Part shown: one piece after another, positions 55,113 to 64,000 of the stretch | Position numbering within the stretch: position 1 is the stretch's first letter | Layout of the letters: every line of letters begins with the position of its first letter | Source of the DNA: an uncultured Bacilli bacterium | GTDB lineage: Bacteria > Bacillota_I > Bacilli_A > RF39 > UBA660 | NCBI GenBank assembly: GCA_944358375.1 | Contig: CALVQT010000002.1 | Location: 62,001-126,000, forward strand | Direction of reading: 5' to 3' | Length of the DNA stretch: 64,000 nt | Made by a program: the position numbers and the translations under genes | The notes under the pieces: model-generated | Seen by the model: the letters and a program-made list of their open reading frames with translations, nothing else | The model's database searches: none | Told to the model about the DNA's origin: nothing

Positions 55113-58031
55113 TTAACTAACAACAACAACTTGGGTAAAATTTTTGGATATTAATGTATTTTTATATGTAAATGTTACTGAATATACAACATTATATTTA
55201 CCAGTTGAAGATGTTATATCATTTGGTGTTAAAAGCGCAGTAGAGCCTTCTTTAGTAATAGAATTAGTAATAACTGATAAATTATCTACTTCATTTTTTA
55301 TACTTGTATTATTATATAATATATCATCTATTGCATAAGTACCTAATTCTGTAAATGTTGCATTTATTTTTAATGACAATGTAAGACCACTCATTTTAAT
55401 ACTAATACTATTTGGATTAATTGTTACATCATCATTTGTATTATTTTCATTATTATTTCCACCGGATATATTTGAATCATTATTTTCATTTGAAGGAGGT
55501 GTTTCATTAAAAACTATTTTAGCTCCGTCCGATGCATTAGTTTTATATTTAGAATATGTTGATTTTATGATAATTCCATCGAATGCTCCTGCGTATTGAA
55601 GTGTATCAATTTCATATGTTGTAGCTTCGGTAAATCCTACATATGTTGATTGCATACCTTGTGTTAAGTAAATATCAAAACCATAATTACCAAATTTATT
55701 ATTATTATAATCAATTCGTTTATTTAAATATTTAAGAGCTAAATCTTCATCTTTAGGAGATAAATGAGCGTAAGCATCATTAAAATAGGTTGTTAAATAG
55801 TTTATATTTACTGCATTAGGAATTTCAGGTGAAGTCCATGATAAACTAATTTTAGAACCGTTTAATGAATATTTAACATCAGTTGGATTAGATAATTTAC
55901 TAAATCTATCAGATTCCTCACTTGGTTCGGTACCAGATATAAATAAATAAGTTTTTTTCAATTCACTTGGTGTATATTGGCTTGGTGATTTAGCAGGTAT
56001 AGTTTCAAGCTCGACCTCAGCACTTACTATTCCACCAGGATTTTTAAACTTAGATTTTTTCTCATAAAAATTATTTACAACTGCAGCTTGTATTTTTAGT
56101 CTTTCAGTACCAGCTTCTGAATTTTTTAAATAATATTTATTTTTAACAGTTTCACTAGTTAATCCATCAACATATCCATACCATATAGCAATAGCATAAT
56201 CAGGGGAATAACTTGATGTCCAAGCATCTGGTATTACATTAGATGATAAACCAAATTTTTTTAAATAGTCTTGATCATATGATGTTGTACCTGTTTTAGT
56301 AGCAATTTGTGTACCAGATACTTTAACTCTATAATTCGTTGCATTTATAAGTACACTTGTAATTAAATAAGCAGTTTGAGGTTTCATAACTCTTTTTCTT
56401 TCAATATCAGGTTCATATTCTTCACCATTTTCTCTGTAAACTACTTTAGTAAATGAATATGGTCCAGTATAATAACCACCATTACCAAATGCTGAATATG
56501 CAGCAGCTAATTGCACTGGTGATACACCATTAAACGTTCCAATAGAGTATGAATCTGGTAAATAGTCTTCTTCAAAAGTTATTCCTAAATTATTTGCAAA
56601 TTCTACTTTTTGTTCATTAGTAGTTAACCTAAATGCTTGAAGAGCACATGTATTAATTGAATTTTTTAAACAGTCATTCATAGTCATAAATCCTTTAAAG
56701 CCAGTATTAAAGTTTCTCATGTAACTATCAGCATATACAATTTTATCATCTAAAAAAGGACCATAAGTACTTAAATTTTCGTATTCAATGGCAGGACCAT
56801 AATCAAGAATAGGTTTAATTGTACTACCAGGTGCTCTTTTAGTAACACCTTGGAATGTAGCTATATTTAATGATCTTGCTACAGTTTTATATCTACCGGC
56901 ACCAACAGCTATAATTGCGCCAGTATCATTATCAATAGCACCAATACCAACTTCTACTTTTTTATCTTTAAATTTATATGTATTATAAAAATTATTAATT
57001 ATATCTTGCTTACTTTTTACCATAGTAGTATAAACATCCATAGGTACATCGTAAGGATTATTTCCTGTTTTTTCTATTACTTCTTCTACGACTGTATCAA
57101 TAAATCCTTGATATTCGTTAGTTGATGTTTCTTCTTCTGTAAGAAAATCTTTAATTTTAACTTTAATTCCTGCTTGATATTGAGCATCAGTTATATATCC
57201 ATGTCTTTTCATTAGATATAAAACTGTATTTTTTCTTTCATTTGCATCATTTGGATTAACATATGGATTGTACCCATTAGGTGATTGGAACATTCCAGCA
57301 AGTTGAGCAGCCTCAACTAAATTTAAATCTTTAACATTTTTACCAAAGTAATACTGGCTCGCTTGACCAACACCATATATATTTCCACCCATGCATGGAG
57401 TATTTACATAATATTCTATTATTTCTTCTTTTGTTAGATTTTTTTCTATTTTAAATACGGCCATGTAAATATCAGTAAATTTTCTTATAATTCCTTCAAT
57501 GCCTTCTGAAGTAGTAGATGTAAATGCTAATTTTGATAATTGCATTGTTAAAGTTGATGCACCACCACCTCCTTGCCCTAATATTTGACTAAAAGATGCT
57601 TTTACGAATCTTGCAACATCAAATCCATTATGTTGATAAAATCTAGAGTCTTCAGTAGCAATAATTGCATCTACAAGTACTTGAGGCAATTGATCAAATG
57701 TAACTTTTTGTCTTTGCTCACTTCCTAGAGTTGCATATATATTACCATCAGCATCAAATATTCTAGAAGCTTCTTTATTAAACATTTCTTCTACATTAAA
57801 CTCAGGTGCACTTGAAACAATATAATAGCAAAATCCAAGCCCGACTATGAATACAATTATAGCTAAAACTACAACAGTAATTAACAAACCATACCATATT
57901 CTAACTTTTCTTTTTTTATTAGGCGATTCATCGCTGTTTTTCTTTTTAAATTTTTTAGGCTTAATGTTTTCATTATCATTATAAATTATATCTTTTTTTC
58001 TTTTTTTAAGCTTTATTTTTATTTTTTTCAT
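55113..58031 (-). CDS. Class A penicillin-binding protein (PBP1A type)
   Basis: A bifunctional enzyme that polymerises glycan and cross-links peptides. A basic cytoplasmic tail (1-45) and one span (about 46-75) precede the glycosyltransferase domain (EDSRFYQHNGFD, Glu127). The transpeptidase motifs are STIK (S403, K406), SIN (458-460) and KTGT (579-582). The last 270 residues hold a fibronectin-III-like segment (LSWTSPE), an Asn/Glu-rich linker and an Ig-like domain ending TQVVVVS. Length 972 is long for the family. ATG 58031 has an AAGGAG site; a GTG at 58037 lies inside it. It follows recU, which ends 3 bases downstream of this start, the usual pairing in Bacillota. Confidence 0.95.
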   Translation of the reverse strand: MKKIKIKLKKRKKDIIYNDNENIKPKKFKKKNSDESPNKKRKVRIWYGLLITVVVLAIIVFIVGLGFCYYIVSSAPEFNVEEMFNKEASRIFDADGNIYATLGSEQRQKVTFDQLPQVLVDAIIATEDSRFYQHNGFDVARFVKASFSQILGQGGGGASTLTMQLSKLAFTSTTSEGIEGIIRKFTDIYMAVFKIEKNLTKEEIIEYYVNTPCMGGNIYGVGQASQYYFGKNVKDLNLVEAAQLAGMFQSPNGYNPYVNPNDANERKNTVLYLMKRHGYITDAQYQAGIKVKIKDFLTEEETSTNEYQGFIDTVVEEVIEKTGNNPYDVPMDVYTTMVKSKQDIINNFYNTYKFKDKKVEVGIGAIDNDTGAIIAVGAGRYKTVARSLNIATFQGVTKRAPGSTIKPILDYGPAIEYENLSTYGPFLDDKIVYADSYMRNFNTGFKGFMTMNDCLKNSINTCALQAFRLTTNEQKVEFANNLGITFEEDYLPDSYSIGTFNGVSPVQLAAAYSAFGNGGYYTGPYSFTKVVYRENGEEYEPDIERKRVMKPQTAYLITSVLINATNYRVKVSGTQIATKTGTTSYDQDYLKKFGLSSNVIPDAWTSSYSPDYAIAIWYGYVDGLTSETVKNKYYLKNSEAGTERLKIQAAVVNNFYEKKSKFKNPGGIVSAEVELETIPAKSPSQYTPSELKKTYLFISGTEPSEESDRFSKLSNPTDVKYSLNGSKISLSWTSPEIPNAVNINYLTTYFNDAYAHLSPKDEDLALKYLNKRIDYNNNKFGNYGFDIYLTQGMQSTYVGFTEATTYEIDTLQYAGAFDGIIIKSTYSKYKTNASDGAKIVFNETPPSNENNDSNISGGNNNENNTNDDVTINPNSISIKMSGLTLSLKINATFTELGTYAIDDILYNNTSIKNEVDNLSVITNSITKEGSTALLTPNDITSSTGKYNVVYSVTFTYKNTLISKNFTQVVVVS

Positions 58032-58033
58032 AT

Positions 58034-58558
58034 TCACTCCTTAAAATATGCTATATCTACAGCATCTAAATATTTTAATCTTGGAATGTAACTTTCCTTT
58101 ATTTTATATCCCTTTTCCTCAATATATTCGAATTTAATAGATTTTTTATCACTATTATTTATGTAATTAATAAAATCTTCTCCCTTTAATAAGTAAAAAT
58201 TATTATTTATGTATATTATTAGAAATACTATTCCTTTTTGTTTAATAACTTTTTTAATATGTTCAATTTGATGTTCTTTAACATTAGATATAGGAAAAGA
58301 AGAATTATTATGACATTCTTTTGCATCAAATTCAATATATTTTTCTCTATAGATTCCATTATAATCAAGCGTTGATATGCTGGAGTATACAGCTTTATCT
58401 ATTAAATGTCCTTTATCTTTGGGATAGCTTACACTTAACACTTTTATAGGAGTAGGTTTTTTATATATTAAACATTTTTCTATACTATTATAATATGTAT
58501 TAGAATCGTTTATTATATTTTCTAGAAACATACCTCTATTTTTATATGAGTTATTCAT
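58034..58558 (-). CDS. recU: Holliday junction resolvase RecU
   Basis: RecU cuts Holliday junctions symmetrically with RuvAB in Bacillota. Family blocks are NRGMFLENIINDSN, CLIYKKPTPIKVLSVSYP, STLDYNGIYREKYIEFDAKE with the catalytic D-x-x-x-E-x-K type residues, and ISNVKEHQIEHIKKV. The 174-residue length is typical. It is upstream of pbp1A, as in Bacillus, and the two nearly overlap. A TATAAT (58574-58579, minus strand) with TAGAAA 17 bases further upstream is the probable promoter, and a GGTGATGG site precedes the ATG. Confidence 0.93.
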   Translation of the reverse strand: MNNSYKNRGMFLENIINDSNTYYNSIEKCLIYKKPTPIKVLSVSYPKDKGHLIDKAVYSSISTLDYNGIYREKYIEFDAKECHNNSSFPISNVKEHQIEHIKKVIKQKGIVFLIIYINNNFYLLKGEDFINYINNSDKKSIKFEYIEEKGYKIKESYIPRLKYLDAVDIAYFKE

Positions 58559-58661
58559 GCCATCACCATATAAATTATACTATATTTTATACATTTTTTC
58601 TATTAATTAGCGAAAATTAATGTAAAATAGGTGATTAATATTTTATTTTTAAAGTATTTTA

Positions 58662-58690
58662 TTTGTAATTTTAATATTTTATGGTATCAT
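58662..58690 (+). promoter_or_regulatory. Promoter of the gene at 58711
   Basis: TATCAT (58685-58690) is preceded by TGG, an extended -10. TTTGTA (58662-58667) or TTGTAA (one base on) is 16-17 bases upstream. Confidence 0.5.
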
Positions 58691-58710
58691 TAATTTGAAG
58701 AAGGTGTGTT

Positions 58711-59601
58711 ATGAAAATTGTATATAAAATATTATTTGCATTAATTAATTTTACATTATTTTTTGTTGTGGTTAATGCTGCTACTGCATCAGAAGAATAT
58801 ACTTATTCATGTGATTATAGATTTAGTAATGGAGAAGGTAAATATATTAATTATAGAATTAAAGCAACAAATCTTCATGGAAATTTTTTAAGTATTGGTG
58901 GTTATGAAAATAAATTAACAATATACATTCTTAGTGAAGATAATATGTATGAACCTATTAATGGTTGTGTGGGAAATGGTAAATATTATAATTCTCCAGA
59001 TAAAAATGGAAAGTTATGTATATTAACGGAAGGTTATGATAAAATCAATTATCTTAAAGAATCATTTTCAAGTGGTACACCCCAATGTCCTAGAATGTAT
59101 TTAAGAAACAGTTACGATAAAGGATTTTCTTTGACTGTAAGTTCTCAACTTGATAATGAAGGTGGTACAGAAGCAAATACGATTGGATTGAATTGTTATG
59201 AAGAAGGAAGTAATGATTCAAAAAGATGTAATGAAGTAAAGCCAGTAATTATTAATGATTCTGATAATAATTTATCAAATAATAATAGTAATAACAATAA
59301 TAATTCAGGTGGAATGATCGATATATCAGAAGAAGAAATGACATGTTCAGAATTATTGGGGCCAAATTTAACTGCTATTATTAAAGTTTTAATAACTGCT
59401 ATGAGAATTATTGGTATGATAATTGTTATTGTTAATTCAGCACTTTCATTAGTGCCTGCTATTAATAATCCAGATAAATTGAATTCAGCGAAATCCAAGC
59501 TTATTTCTATGGGAATTGTTTTAGTGCTTGTAGTTTTATTTCCAACACTTCTTAGATTAATTGGAAACATATTTGGATATGATTTAAGTTGTATTGCATA
59601 A
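58711..59601 (+). CDS. Exported protein with a C-terminal two-span membrane module, unknown function
   Basis: The 296-residue protein has a signal peptide (residues 1-24) and an extracellular Cys-containing domain (about 25-180). A Ser/Asn-rich linker and a C-terminal hairpin of two long hydrophobic helices (about 215-290) follow. The hairpin reads LTAIIKVLITAMRIIGMI and later ISMGIVLVLVVLFPTLLRLI, with Cys residues at both ends (MTCSELLG, DLSCIA). The two-helix layout recalls VirB2/TrbC pilins or holins, but no signature proves it. The next gene starts with a similar hairpin. It ends at a terminator. Confidence 0.6.
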   Translation: MKIVYKILFALINFTLFFVVVNAATASEEYTYSCDYRFSNGEGKYINYRIKATNLHGNFLSIGGYENKLTIYILSEDNMYEPINGCVGNGKYYNSPDKNGKLCILTEGYDKINYLKESFSSGTPQCPRMYLRNSYDKGFSLTVSSQLDNEGGTEANTIGLNCYEEGSNDSKRCNEVKPVIINDSDNNLSNNNSNNNNNSGGMIDISEEEMTCSELLGPNLTAIIKVLITAMRIIGMIIVIVNSALSLVPAINNPDKLNSAKSKLISMGIVLVLVVLFPTLLRLIGNIFGYDLSCIA

Positions 59602-59624
59602 GAGCATGAGTAATGCTCTTTTAA
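59600..59624 (+). terminator. Terminator of the gene at 58711
   Basis: AAGAGCAT (59600-59607), loop GAGTA and ATGCTCTT (59613-59620) form a perfect 8-pair stem followed by T residues. Confidence 0.85.
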
Positions 59625-59690
59625 TTTATTTAAAACATATTCTTTTTAATACTAAAATATGATAAAATATTCTAGTTAGGGAGTGATATC

Positions 59691-60686
59691 ATGTTGTTGA
59701 ATATATGTGATGAACCTAGTTCATTAGAAATTATTATGATTGTAAGTATAGTTATAAACTTATTAAGAACCATTATACCTTTAGTATTAATATTAGATGT
59801 AATATATGATTTTATTAAGTTTTTTGTTAAATTATGGGATTTTGAAGTACAAAATACATTTAAAAAATTTTTTAAAAATGCAATAATTTCATTATTAATA
59901 TATTTTATACCTTTAATAATTAGTTTTATATTAGTGCATTTAGCACCACAATACAATAATTGTATAAATGTAAATAATGATCTTATACAAAAACTCTATA
60001 TAAATCATGCTAAAGAAAGAATATCTAATTTAAATGAATCATCTAATATAAGTGATATTAATGAAGTAAAAAATATAATTAATAATATTAAAAATAATAA
60101 TATTAAAGTAAATTATCTTGATAAAATAGAAAATTTAGAATCAAAGATTAATTCAAATAATTATTTTAATGATAATTATTCAGGAAATATATATATTGGA
60201 GATTCTAGAACAGTAGGTCTTAAAAATGTTTTATTAGATAATGAAAAAAAATTCGCAATTAGTGGTGGAAAAACACAACAATTTATAATTAACGCAGAAG
60301 AAACAAAAAAAGAACTTAGTAAAAATCCAAATAAAACATATAATATAATATTAAACTATGGAGTAAATGATCTTATAGATGCATATGATTATTGTTCATT
60401 ATATACTGATTTTATTAAAGAAATTGAGCCTAATCATAGAATATATCTAGTTTCCGTAAATCCTGTAAATGATGAAAAAACAAAAGCTCAAAATTATAGC
60501 ATAGAACAGTTTAATAATATATTAAAATCATGTACAGAAAAATTAGAAAATGTTAATTATTGTGATGTTTATAATAGTACAACAATGGATGATTGGTTAG
60601 ATAATTATATATCTAAAGATGGATTACACTATACTGAAAAGGGATATGAGTATATACATTCCAAAATATTATCTTGTATAAAATAA
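59691..60686 (+). CDS. Membrane-anchored SGNH/GDSL hydrolase
   Basis: The 331-residue protein begins with two membrane helices (about 12-45 and 63-88) that resemble the terminal hairpin of the preceding gene. A helical linker leads to an SGNH hydrolase domain (about 165-331) with IYIGDSRTVGL (catalytic Ser), LNYGVNDL (the GxND block) and SKDGLHYTEKGYEYI (Asp and His). Such enzymes remove acyl or acetyl groups, often from cell-wall polymers; the substrate here is unknown. A GGGAGTGA site precedes the ATG, and TAAAAT with TGA (59660-59668) is a probable extended -10. The phosphoesterase gene follows 10 bases later. Confidence 0.82.
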   Translation: MLLNICDEPSSLEIIMIVSIVINLLRTIIPLVLILDVIYDFIKFFVKLWDFEVQNTFKKFFKNAIISLLIYFIPLIISFILVHLAPQYNNCINVNNDLIQKLYINHAKERISNLNESSNISDINEVKNIINNIKNNNIKVNYLDKIENLESKINSNNYFNDNYSGNIYIGDSRTVGLKNVLLDNEKKFAISGGKTQQFIINAEETKKELSKNPNKTYNIILNYGVNDLIDAYDYCSLYTDFIKEIEPNHRIYLVSVNPVNDEKTKAQNYSIEQFNNILKSCTEKLENVNYCDVYNSTTMDDWLDNYISKDGLHYTEKGYEYIHSKILSCIK

Positions 60687-60696
60687 AGGAGGAAAT

Positions 60697-61500
60697 ATGT
60701 TATATATAATATCAATTATATTTATAATTATTATATTATTTATAATGTATGATAGTTATGCTAAAATTGATATAACAAAATATTATATTAAAAATAATAA
60801 AATAGATAAAAATATTAAAATACTATTATTATCTGATTTACATAATAGAAATATAAAGGATGAATTAAATAATATTATTAAAAAGTCTAATCCAGATATT
60901 ATCATATTATCTGGGGATATGGTTGAAAATTATCCTATAGATGCTAATAATTTTATTAATATGTTAGAAATATTTGATAACTATACTACTTATTATTTAT
61001 ATGGCAATCATGAAGATGTTATGTTAAATAAAGAAAAATATGATAAAATAATTGAAAAATCTAATCTTATATTAATAAACGATGATTCAGTAGAATTATC
61101 TAAAAACATAAGATTATATGGACTTTTTTTGCCAGAATTTTTATGTGATATAAAATATAAAACTAAATTAAATTCTAGCTATATAAATGATAAAATAGGT
61201 AAGATAAATAAAAAAAAATATAATATCTTGATCGCACATAATCCACTTGATGCAGATTTATATAGTGATTATGGATTTGATATAACAATAAGTGGACATA
61301 TACATGGTGGAATAATAGATTTGCCTATATTTGGACCATTATTATCGCCGGAAAGAAAATTTTTTCCTAAATATAGTAAAGGTATTTATAAGTTAAATAA
61401 TATGTTTTTAATTGTATCAAGGGGGCTAGGTTTTAGTAAAATATTATCGTTTAGAATGTTCAATCATGCTGAAGTGGTAATAATAAACTTAGAAAAATAA
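60697..61500 (+). CDS. Membrane-anchored metallophosphoesterase (YkuE-like)
   Basis: A calcineurin-type two-metal phosphoesterase of 267 residues with an N-terminal membrane anchor (about 2-20). The metal motifs are complete: LLSDLHNR, ILSGDMVEN, YGNHEDVM, LIAHNP and ISGHIHGG. The substrate is unknown; membrane relatives act on lipid-linked or wall-linked phosphates. An AAAGGAGG site lies 6 bases before the ATG. It is co-transcribed with the SGNH hydrolase upstream and probably with the acyl-CoA synthetase-like gene downstream. Confidence 0.88.
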   Translation: MLYIISIIFIIIILFIMYDSYAKIDITKYYIKNNKIDKNIKILLLSDLHNRNIKDELNNIIKKSNPDIIILSGDMVENYPIDANNFINMLEIFDNYTTYYLYGNHEDVMLNKEKYDKIIEKSNLILINDDSVELSKNIRLYGLFLPEFLCDIKYKTKLNSSYINDKIGKINKKKYNILIAHNPLDADLYSDYGFDITISGHIHGGIIDLPIFGPLLSPERKFFPKYSKGIYKLNNMFLIVSRGLGFSKILSFRMFNHAEVVIINLEK

Positions 61501-61518
61501 TTTATGGAGGATGATATA

Positions 61519-63210
61519 TTGAAAGAATATCCGTGGTTTAAATATTATAAAAATGGTATTAAATCTCATTTTAATTATCCTGATGTTTCTATGTATGAAA
61601 TGTTAAGAAGAAGTGCTGTTAAAAATGCTAAAAAAATAGCGTATACATATTATGGTTCTTCAGTAACATATAAAACTTATTTAAAAAAAATAGATGAAAA
61701 TGCTCATGCATTTATACGATTAGGCGTTAAGAGAAAAGATTATGTTAGTATAATTATGCCAAATACACCTGAGGCAATTATTTGTTTTTATGCTCTTAAT
61801 AAAATTGGTGCAGTTGCTAATATATTACACCCTTTAAGTAGTGAAGAGGAATTAAAATATGCTATTAATTTAACTAATAGTTCTTATGTATTAGTTAGCG
61901 ATATTGCTTATAAAAAGTTAGATAATATAATTGATCAAACTAATGTTAAAAAAGTTATTTATATTAAAGTTAGTGAATCAATGGATCCAATTACTAAAAT
62001 AGGGTATAAATTATCTACATTAGGTAAAATAAAGCATCCAATTAAAGATAATGTTATACCATATTATAGATTTTTAGCAAGAGGAAAATTTCATAAAGAA
62101 AAAATTAAAAATATTTCTAAAGGTAATGATGTTGCAGCTATCTTATATAGTGGAGGTACAACTGGTAAATCTAAGGGAATAATACTCACTAATTTAAATT
62201 TTAATTCTTTAGCATTATCAGGAGCTAATATGAGTCAAATTCTTGGAAAATCAATTAGCATACTTGCAATAATGCCTATTTTTCATGGATTTGGTCTTGG
62301 TGTTACATTCCATGCATCTATGATTAGTGGAGATACTGCTATAATATTGCCTAAGGTAGATCCTAAAAAATTTGATGAAATAATATTAAAATATAAACCA
62401 AATGCGATTGCGTGTGTTCCAAGTTTATTAGCAAGTTTACCTAAGAGTAAAAAATTAGAAGATGCAGATTTATCTTTTTTAAAATATATTTTGTGTGGTG
62501 GGGATGTGTTAAGCGAAGATTTAAATATAAAATTAAATGAATTTTTATATGATCATGGTTGTGATTTTAAAATTACTACAGCATATGGATTAACTGAGTG
62601 TTGTGCAGGTGCATGCATTATGCCATCAAAAGAATATAGATTAAAAAGTGTAGGAATTCCACTTGCAGATTGTTTTGTTAAAATAATAAATTTGCAAACT
62701 AATAAAGAATGTACAACCGGAAATATTGGCGAAATCTGTATAAGTGGACCCACTGTAATGAAGGGATATTTAAAAGAAGAGAAAGAAACTAATAATGTAT
62801 TAAAAATGCATAGTGATGGTAGAGTATGGTTGCACACTGGAGATGTAGGATATATGGACAAAGATGGATTTGTATATTTCGAATCAAGAATTAAAAGAAT
62901 GATAGTATCTAGTGGTTATAATGTTTATCCTGGTCAAATTGAAAAAATAATTAATAATCATCCATATGTAGATACATGTATAGTAGTAGGACTTCCACAT
63001 CCATATAAAAAAGAAGTTATTAAAGCATATATTGTACTTAAAAAAAATATTGTGTTAACAAGTGAAGTCAAAAAAAGTATTAGGAGCTATTGTGAAAAAA
63101 ATATTGCAAGTTATGCTCTTCCATATGCATATGGTTATAGAAAAGAATTACCTAAAACTAAACTAGGGAAAATTGCATATAGAGATTTAATAAACAATGA
63201 TGATGAATAA
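61519..63210 (+). CDS. AMP-binding acyl-CoA synthetase-like enzyme
   Basis: ANL-family enzymes adenylate a carboxylic acid and usually pass it to CoA or a carrier. The 563-residue protein has the P-loop AILYSGGTTGKSKGIILT, the A5 motif TTAYGLTECC, A7 WLHTGDVGYMDKDGF and A8 KRMIVSSGYNVYPGQIE, and the catalytic lysine of A10 in PKTKLGKIAYRDL. Long-chain fatty acid is a likely substrate but not proven. The start is probably TTG 61519, because GGAGG (61506-61510) lies 8 bases before it; the ATG at 61504 is inside that site and has none of its own. It follows the phosphoesterase closely. Confidence 0.88.
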   Translation: MKEYPWFKYYKNGIKSHFNYPDVSMYEMLRRSAVKNAKKIAYTYYGSSVTYKTYLKKIDENAHAFIRLGVKRKDYVSIIMPNTPEAIICFYALNKIGAVANILHPLSSEEELKYAINLTNSSYVLVSDIAYKKLDNIIDQTNVKKVIYIKVSESMDPITKIGYKLSTLGKIKHPIKDNVIPYYRFLARGKFHKEKIKNISKGNDVAAILYSGGTTGKSKGIILTNLNFNSLALSGANMSQILGKSISILAIMPIFHGFGLGVTFHASMISGDTAIILPKVDPKKFDEIILKYKPNAIACVPSLLASLPKSKKLEDADLSFLKYILCGGDVLSEDLNIKLNEFLYDHGCDFKITTAYGLTECCAGACIMPSKEYRLKSVGIPLADCFVKIINLQTNKECTTGNIGEICISGPTVMKGYLKEEKETNNVLKMHSDGRVWLHTGDVGYMDKDGFVYFESRIKRMIVSSGYNVYPGQIEKIINNHPYVDTCIVVGLPHPYKKEVIKAYIVLKKNIVLTSEVKKSIRSYCEKNIASYALPYAYGYRKELPKTKLGKIAYRDLINNDDE

Positions 63211-63294
63211 TAATAATATTTAACATAAAAAATTAATAAATTAATGAAAAAATTATAATATTAGTATATAATATTAGTAATTGAGGTGAATAAC

Positions 63295-64000
63295 ATGAAT
63301 TTTATTTTGACAGCTGGTGGTACAGGAGGACATATATATCCTGCATTAGCAGTATTAGATGAAATAAAAAAGAATAAAAATAATAAATATTTATATATCG
63401 GAACTAAAAATAGAATGGAAAATGAATTAATTCCAAATATGGGTATTGATTATGTTGGAATAGAAATTTATGGTTTTTCAAAAACTAATATTTTAAGAGA
63501 TATTAAAAATATAAGTTATATCATTAAATCATATAAAAAATGTTTAAAAACAATCGATGAGTTTAAACCTGATGCGGTTATAGCATTTGGGGGTTATGTT
63601 ACATTGCCAGTATGTTTAGCTGCTAAAAAAAGGGGAATAAAAATATTTTTACATGAACAAAATATGCTCCCGGGTAAAACAAATATATTTTTATCAAGCA
63701 AAGTAGATACAGTATTTACATCTTTTGAAAAAAGTAAATCCAAATTAAAATGTAAAAATATTATATATAGTGGTAATCCTGTTGGCCAAAGAGCATATGA
63801 ATGTAAAAAATATGACAAAACTGATTTAGGATTTACAAAAAATAAAAAGCTCATAATTATAGTTATGGGGTCGCTTGGAAGTACTTCAGTTAATGAAAAA
63901 TTATTAGATTTTTTAAGGACATATGAAAGAGAAGATTGTGAAATATTATTTATAACTGGCAAAAAAAATTATAATGATTTAAATAATAATTTGGTTGTGC
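63295..64000 (+). CDS. murG: UDP-GlcNAc--lipid I N-acetylglucosaminyltransferase MurG, 3' end outside the window
   Basis: MurG adds GlcNAc to lipid I to make lipid II on the inner face of the membrane. The first 235 residues are present: FILTAGGTGGHIYPALAV (the first glycine-rich loop), IGTKNRMENELIP, AFGGYVTLPVCLAA, LHEQNMLPGKTN, YSGNPVGQRA and VMGSLGSTSVNE. The gene runs off the right edge. An AATTGAGGTGAA site precedes the ATG. Its position away from the mraZ cluster at 7.8 kb shows that the dcw cluster is split in this genome. Confidence 0.96.
   Translation, partial: MNFILTAGGTGGHIYPALAVLDEIKKNKNNKYLYIGTKNRMENELIPNMGIDYVGIEIYGFSKTNILRDIKNISYIIKSYKKCLKTIDEFKPDAVIAFGGYVTLPVCLAAKKRGIKIFLHEQNMLPGKTNIFLSSKVDTVFTSFEKSKSKLKCKNIIYSGNPVGQRAYECKKYDKTDLGFTKNKKLIIIVMGSLGSTSVNEKLLDFLRTYEREDCEILFITGKKNYNDLNNNLVV

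Noticed and set aside
59196..59570. Minus-strand open frame of 124 codons over the gene at 58711
   Set aside because: It is antisense to a gene with signal peptide, promoter and terminator, and has no signals of its own.
1..64000. Use of the Mollicutes genetic code (TGA as Trp)
   Set aside because: Several genes end with TGA at the expected position (rsmH, ireB, a U32 gene) and tryptophan is written TGG throughout.
1..64000. tRNA, rRNA, CRISPR arrays, insertion sequences or prophage
   Set aside because: No T-loop-like GTTCGA pattern with matching arms, no spaced identical repeats, and no transposase or integrase frames were found by eye.

Overview
The window is very AT-rich DNA from a low-GC Gram-positive bacterium (Bacillota). 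TGA is used as a stop, as at the ends of the rsmH, ireB and trhP-like genes, so the code is the standard bacterial one and not the Mollicutes code. Gene order in several blocks matches Bacillus-type genomes, and spoIVA and spoIVB indicate an endospore-forming lineage or ancestry. Promoters are easy to read: many have a -10 hexamer preceded by TGN and exactly 17 bases between -35 and -10. A placement near uncultured gut Bacilli or Erysipelotrichia-like lineages is a guess from the overall look; the sequence does not prove it.

Layout. 1-4670: the end of der, then rpsL-rpsG-fusA and tuf, the latter with its own promoter. 4680-7740: two secreted proteins, a lipoprotein and a thioester-domain adhesin, separated by about 700 bases of decayed DNA. 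7770-11670: a short dcw cluster (mraZ, rsmH, ftsL-like, pbp) under a clear MraZ operator; mraY, murD and ftsW do not follow, and murG lies 50 kb away at the right edge. 11680-14695: nusB-xseA-xseB and spoIVB. 14790-19740: a 1,050-residue protein made of 28-residue repeats, then a DUF1292 paralogue and a coiled-coil protein. 19767-23391: mgtE, uppS and a polyprenyl synthase with an unusual IspH-like N-terminus. 23414-28494: the conserved ireB-ruvX-yrzB-mltG-trmR-trhP-type run ending in greA, followed by tig and a PAP2 protein.

30571-45987 mixes surface and export genes with housekeeping: a pilin-like hybrid surface protein, a divergent SecA, a signal-peptidase-like protein without catalytic residues, a cysteine desulfurase, spoIVA, a frameshifted secreted protein, a pilin, uvrA, an MscS channel and two unknown proteins. 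46030-50530 holds lepA, a GspF/PilC membrane protein and a prepilin peptidase. 50521-58558 holds an L,D-transpeptidase with a CW_7-type wall-binding domain, an unknown protein, cca-dnaD-nth, and the recU-pbp1A pair on the other strand. 58711-64000 holds two related membrane proteins (one carrying an SGNH hydrolase), a metallophosphoesterase, an acyl-CoA synthetase-like enzyme and the start of murG.

How it fits together: translation (S12, S7, EF-G, EF-Tu, EF4, Cca, TrmR and TrhP-type enzymes), wall synthesis and remodelling (class A and B PBPs, MltG, UppS, MurG, L,D-transpeptidase), DNA repair (UvrA, Nth, RecU, ExoVII, RuvX) and a scattered set of type IV pilus-like genes. Points deserving attention are the triplicated 28-residue-repeat protein, the IspH-like remnant fused to the prenyl synthase, the SecA plus dead signal-peptidase pair beside a hybrid pilin, two genes (lepA, cca) that look leaderless, and a dinucleotide-repeat frameshift in a signal peptide. 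No tRNA, rRNA, CRISPR array or insertion sequence was seen.
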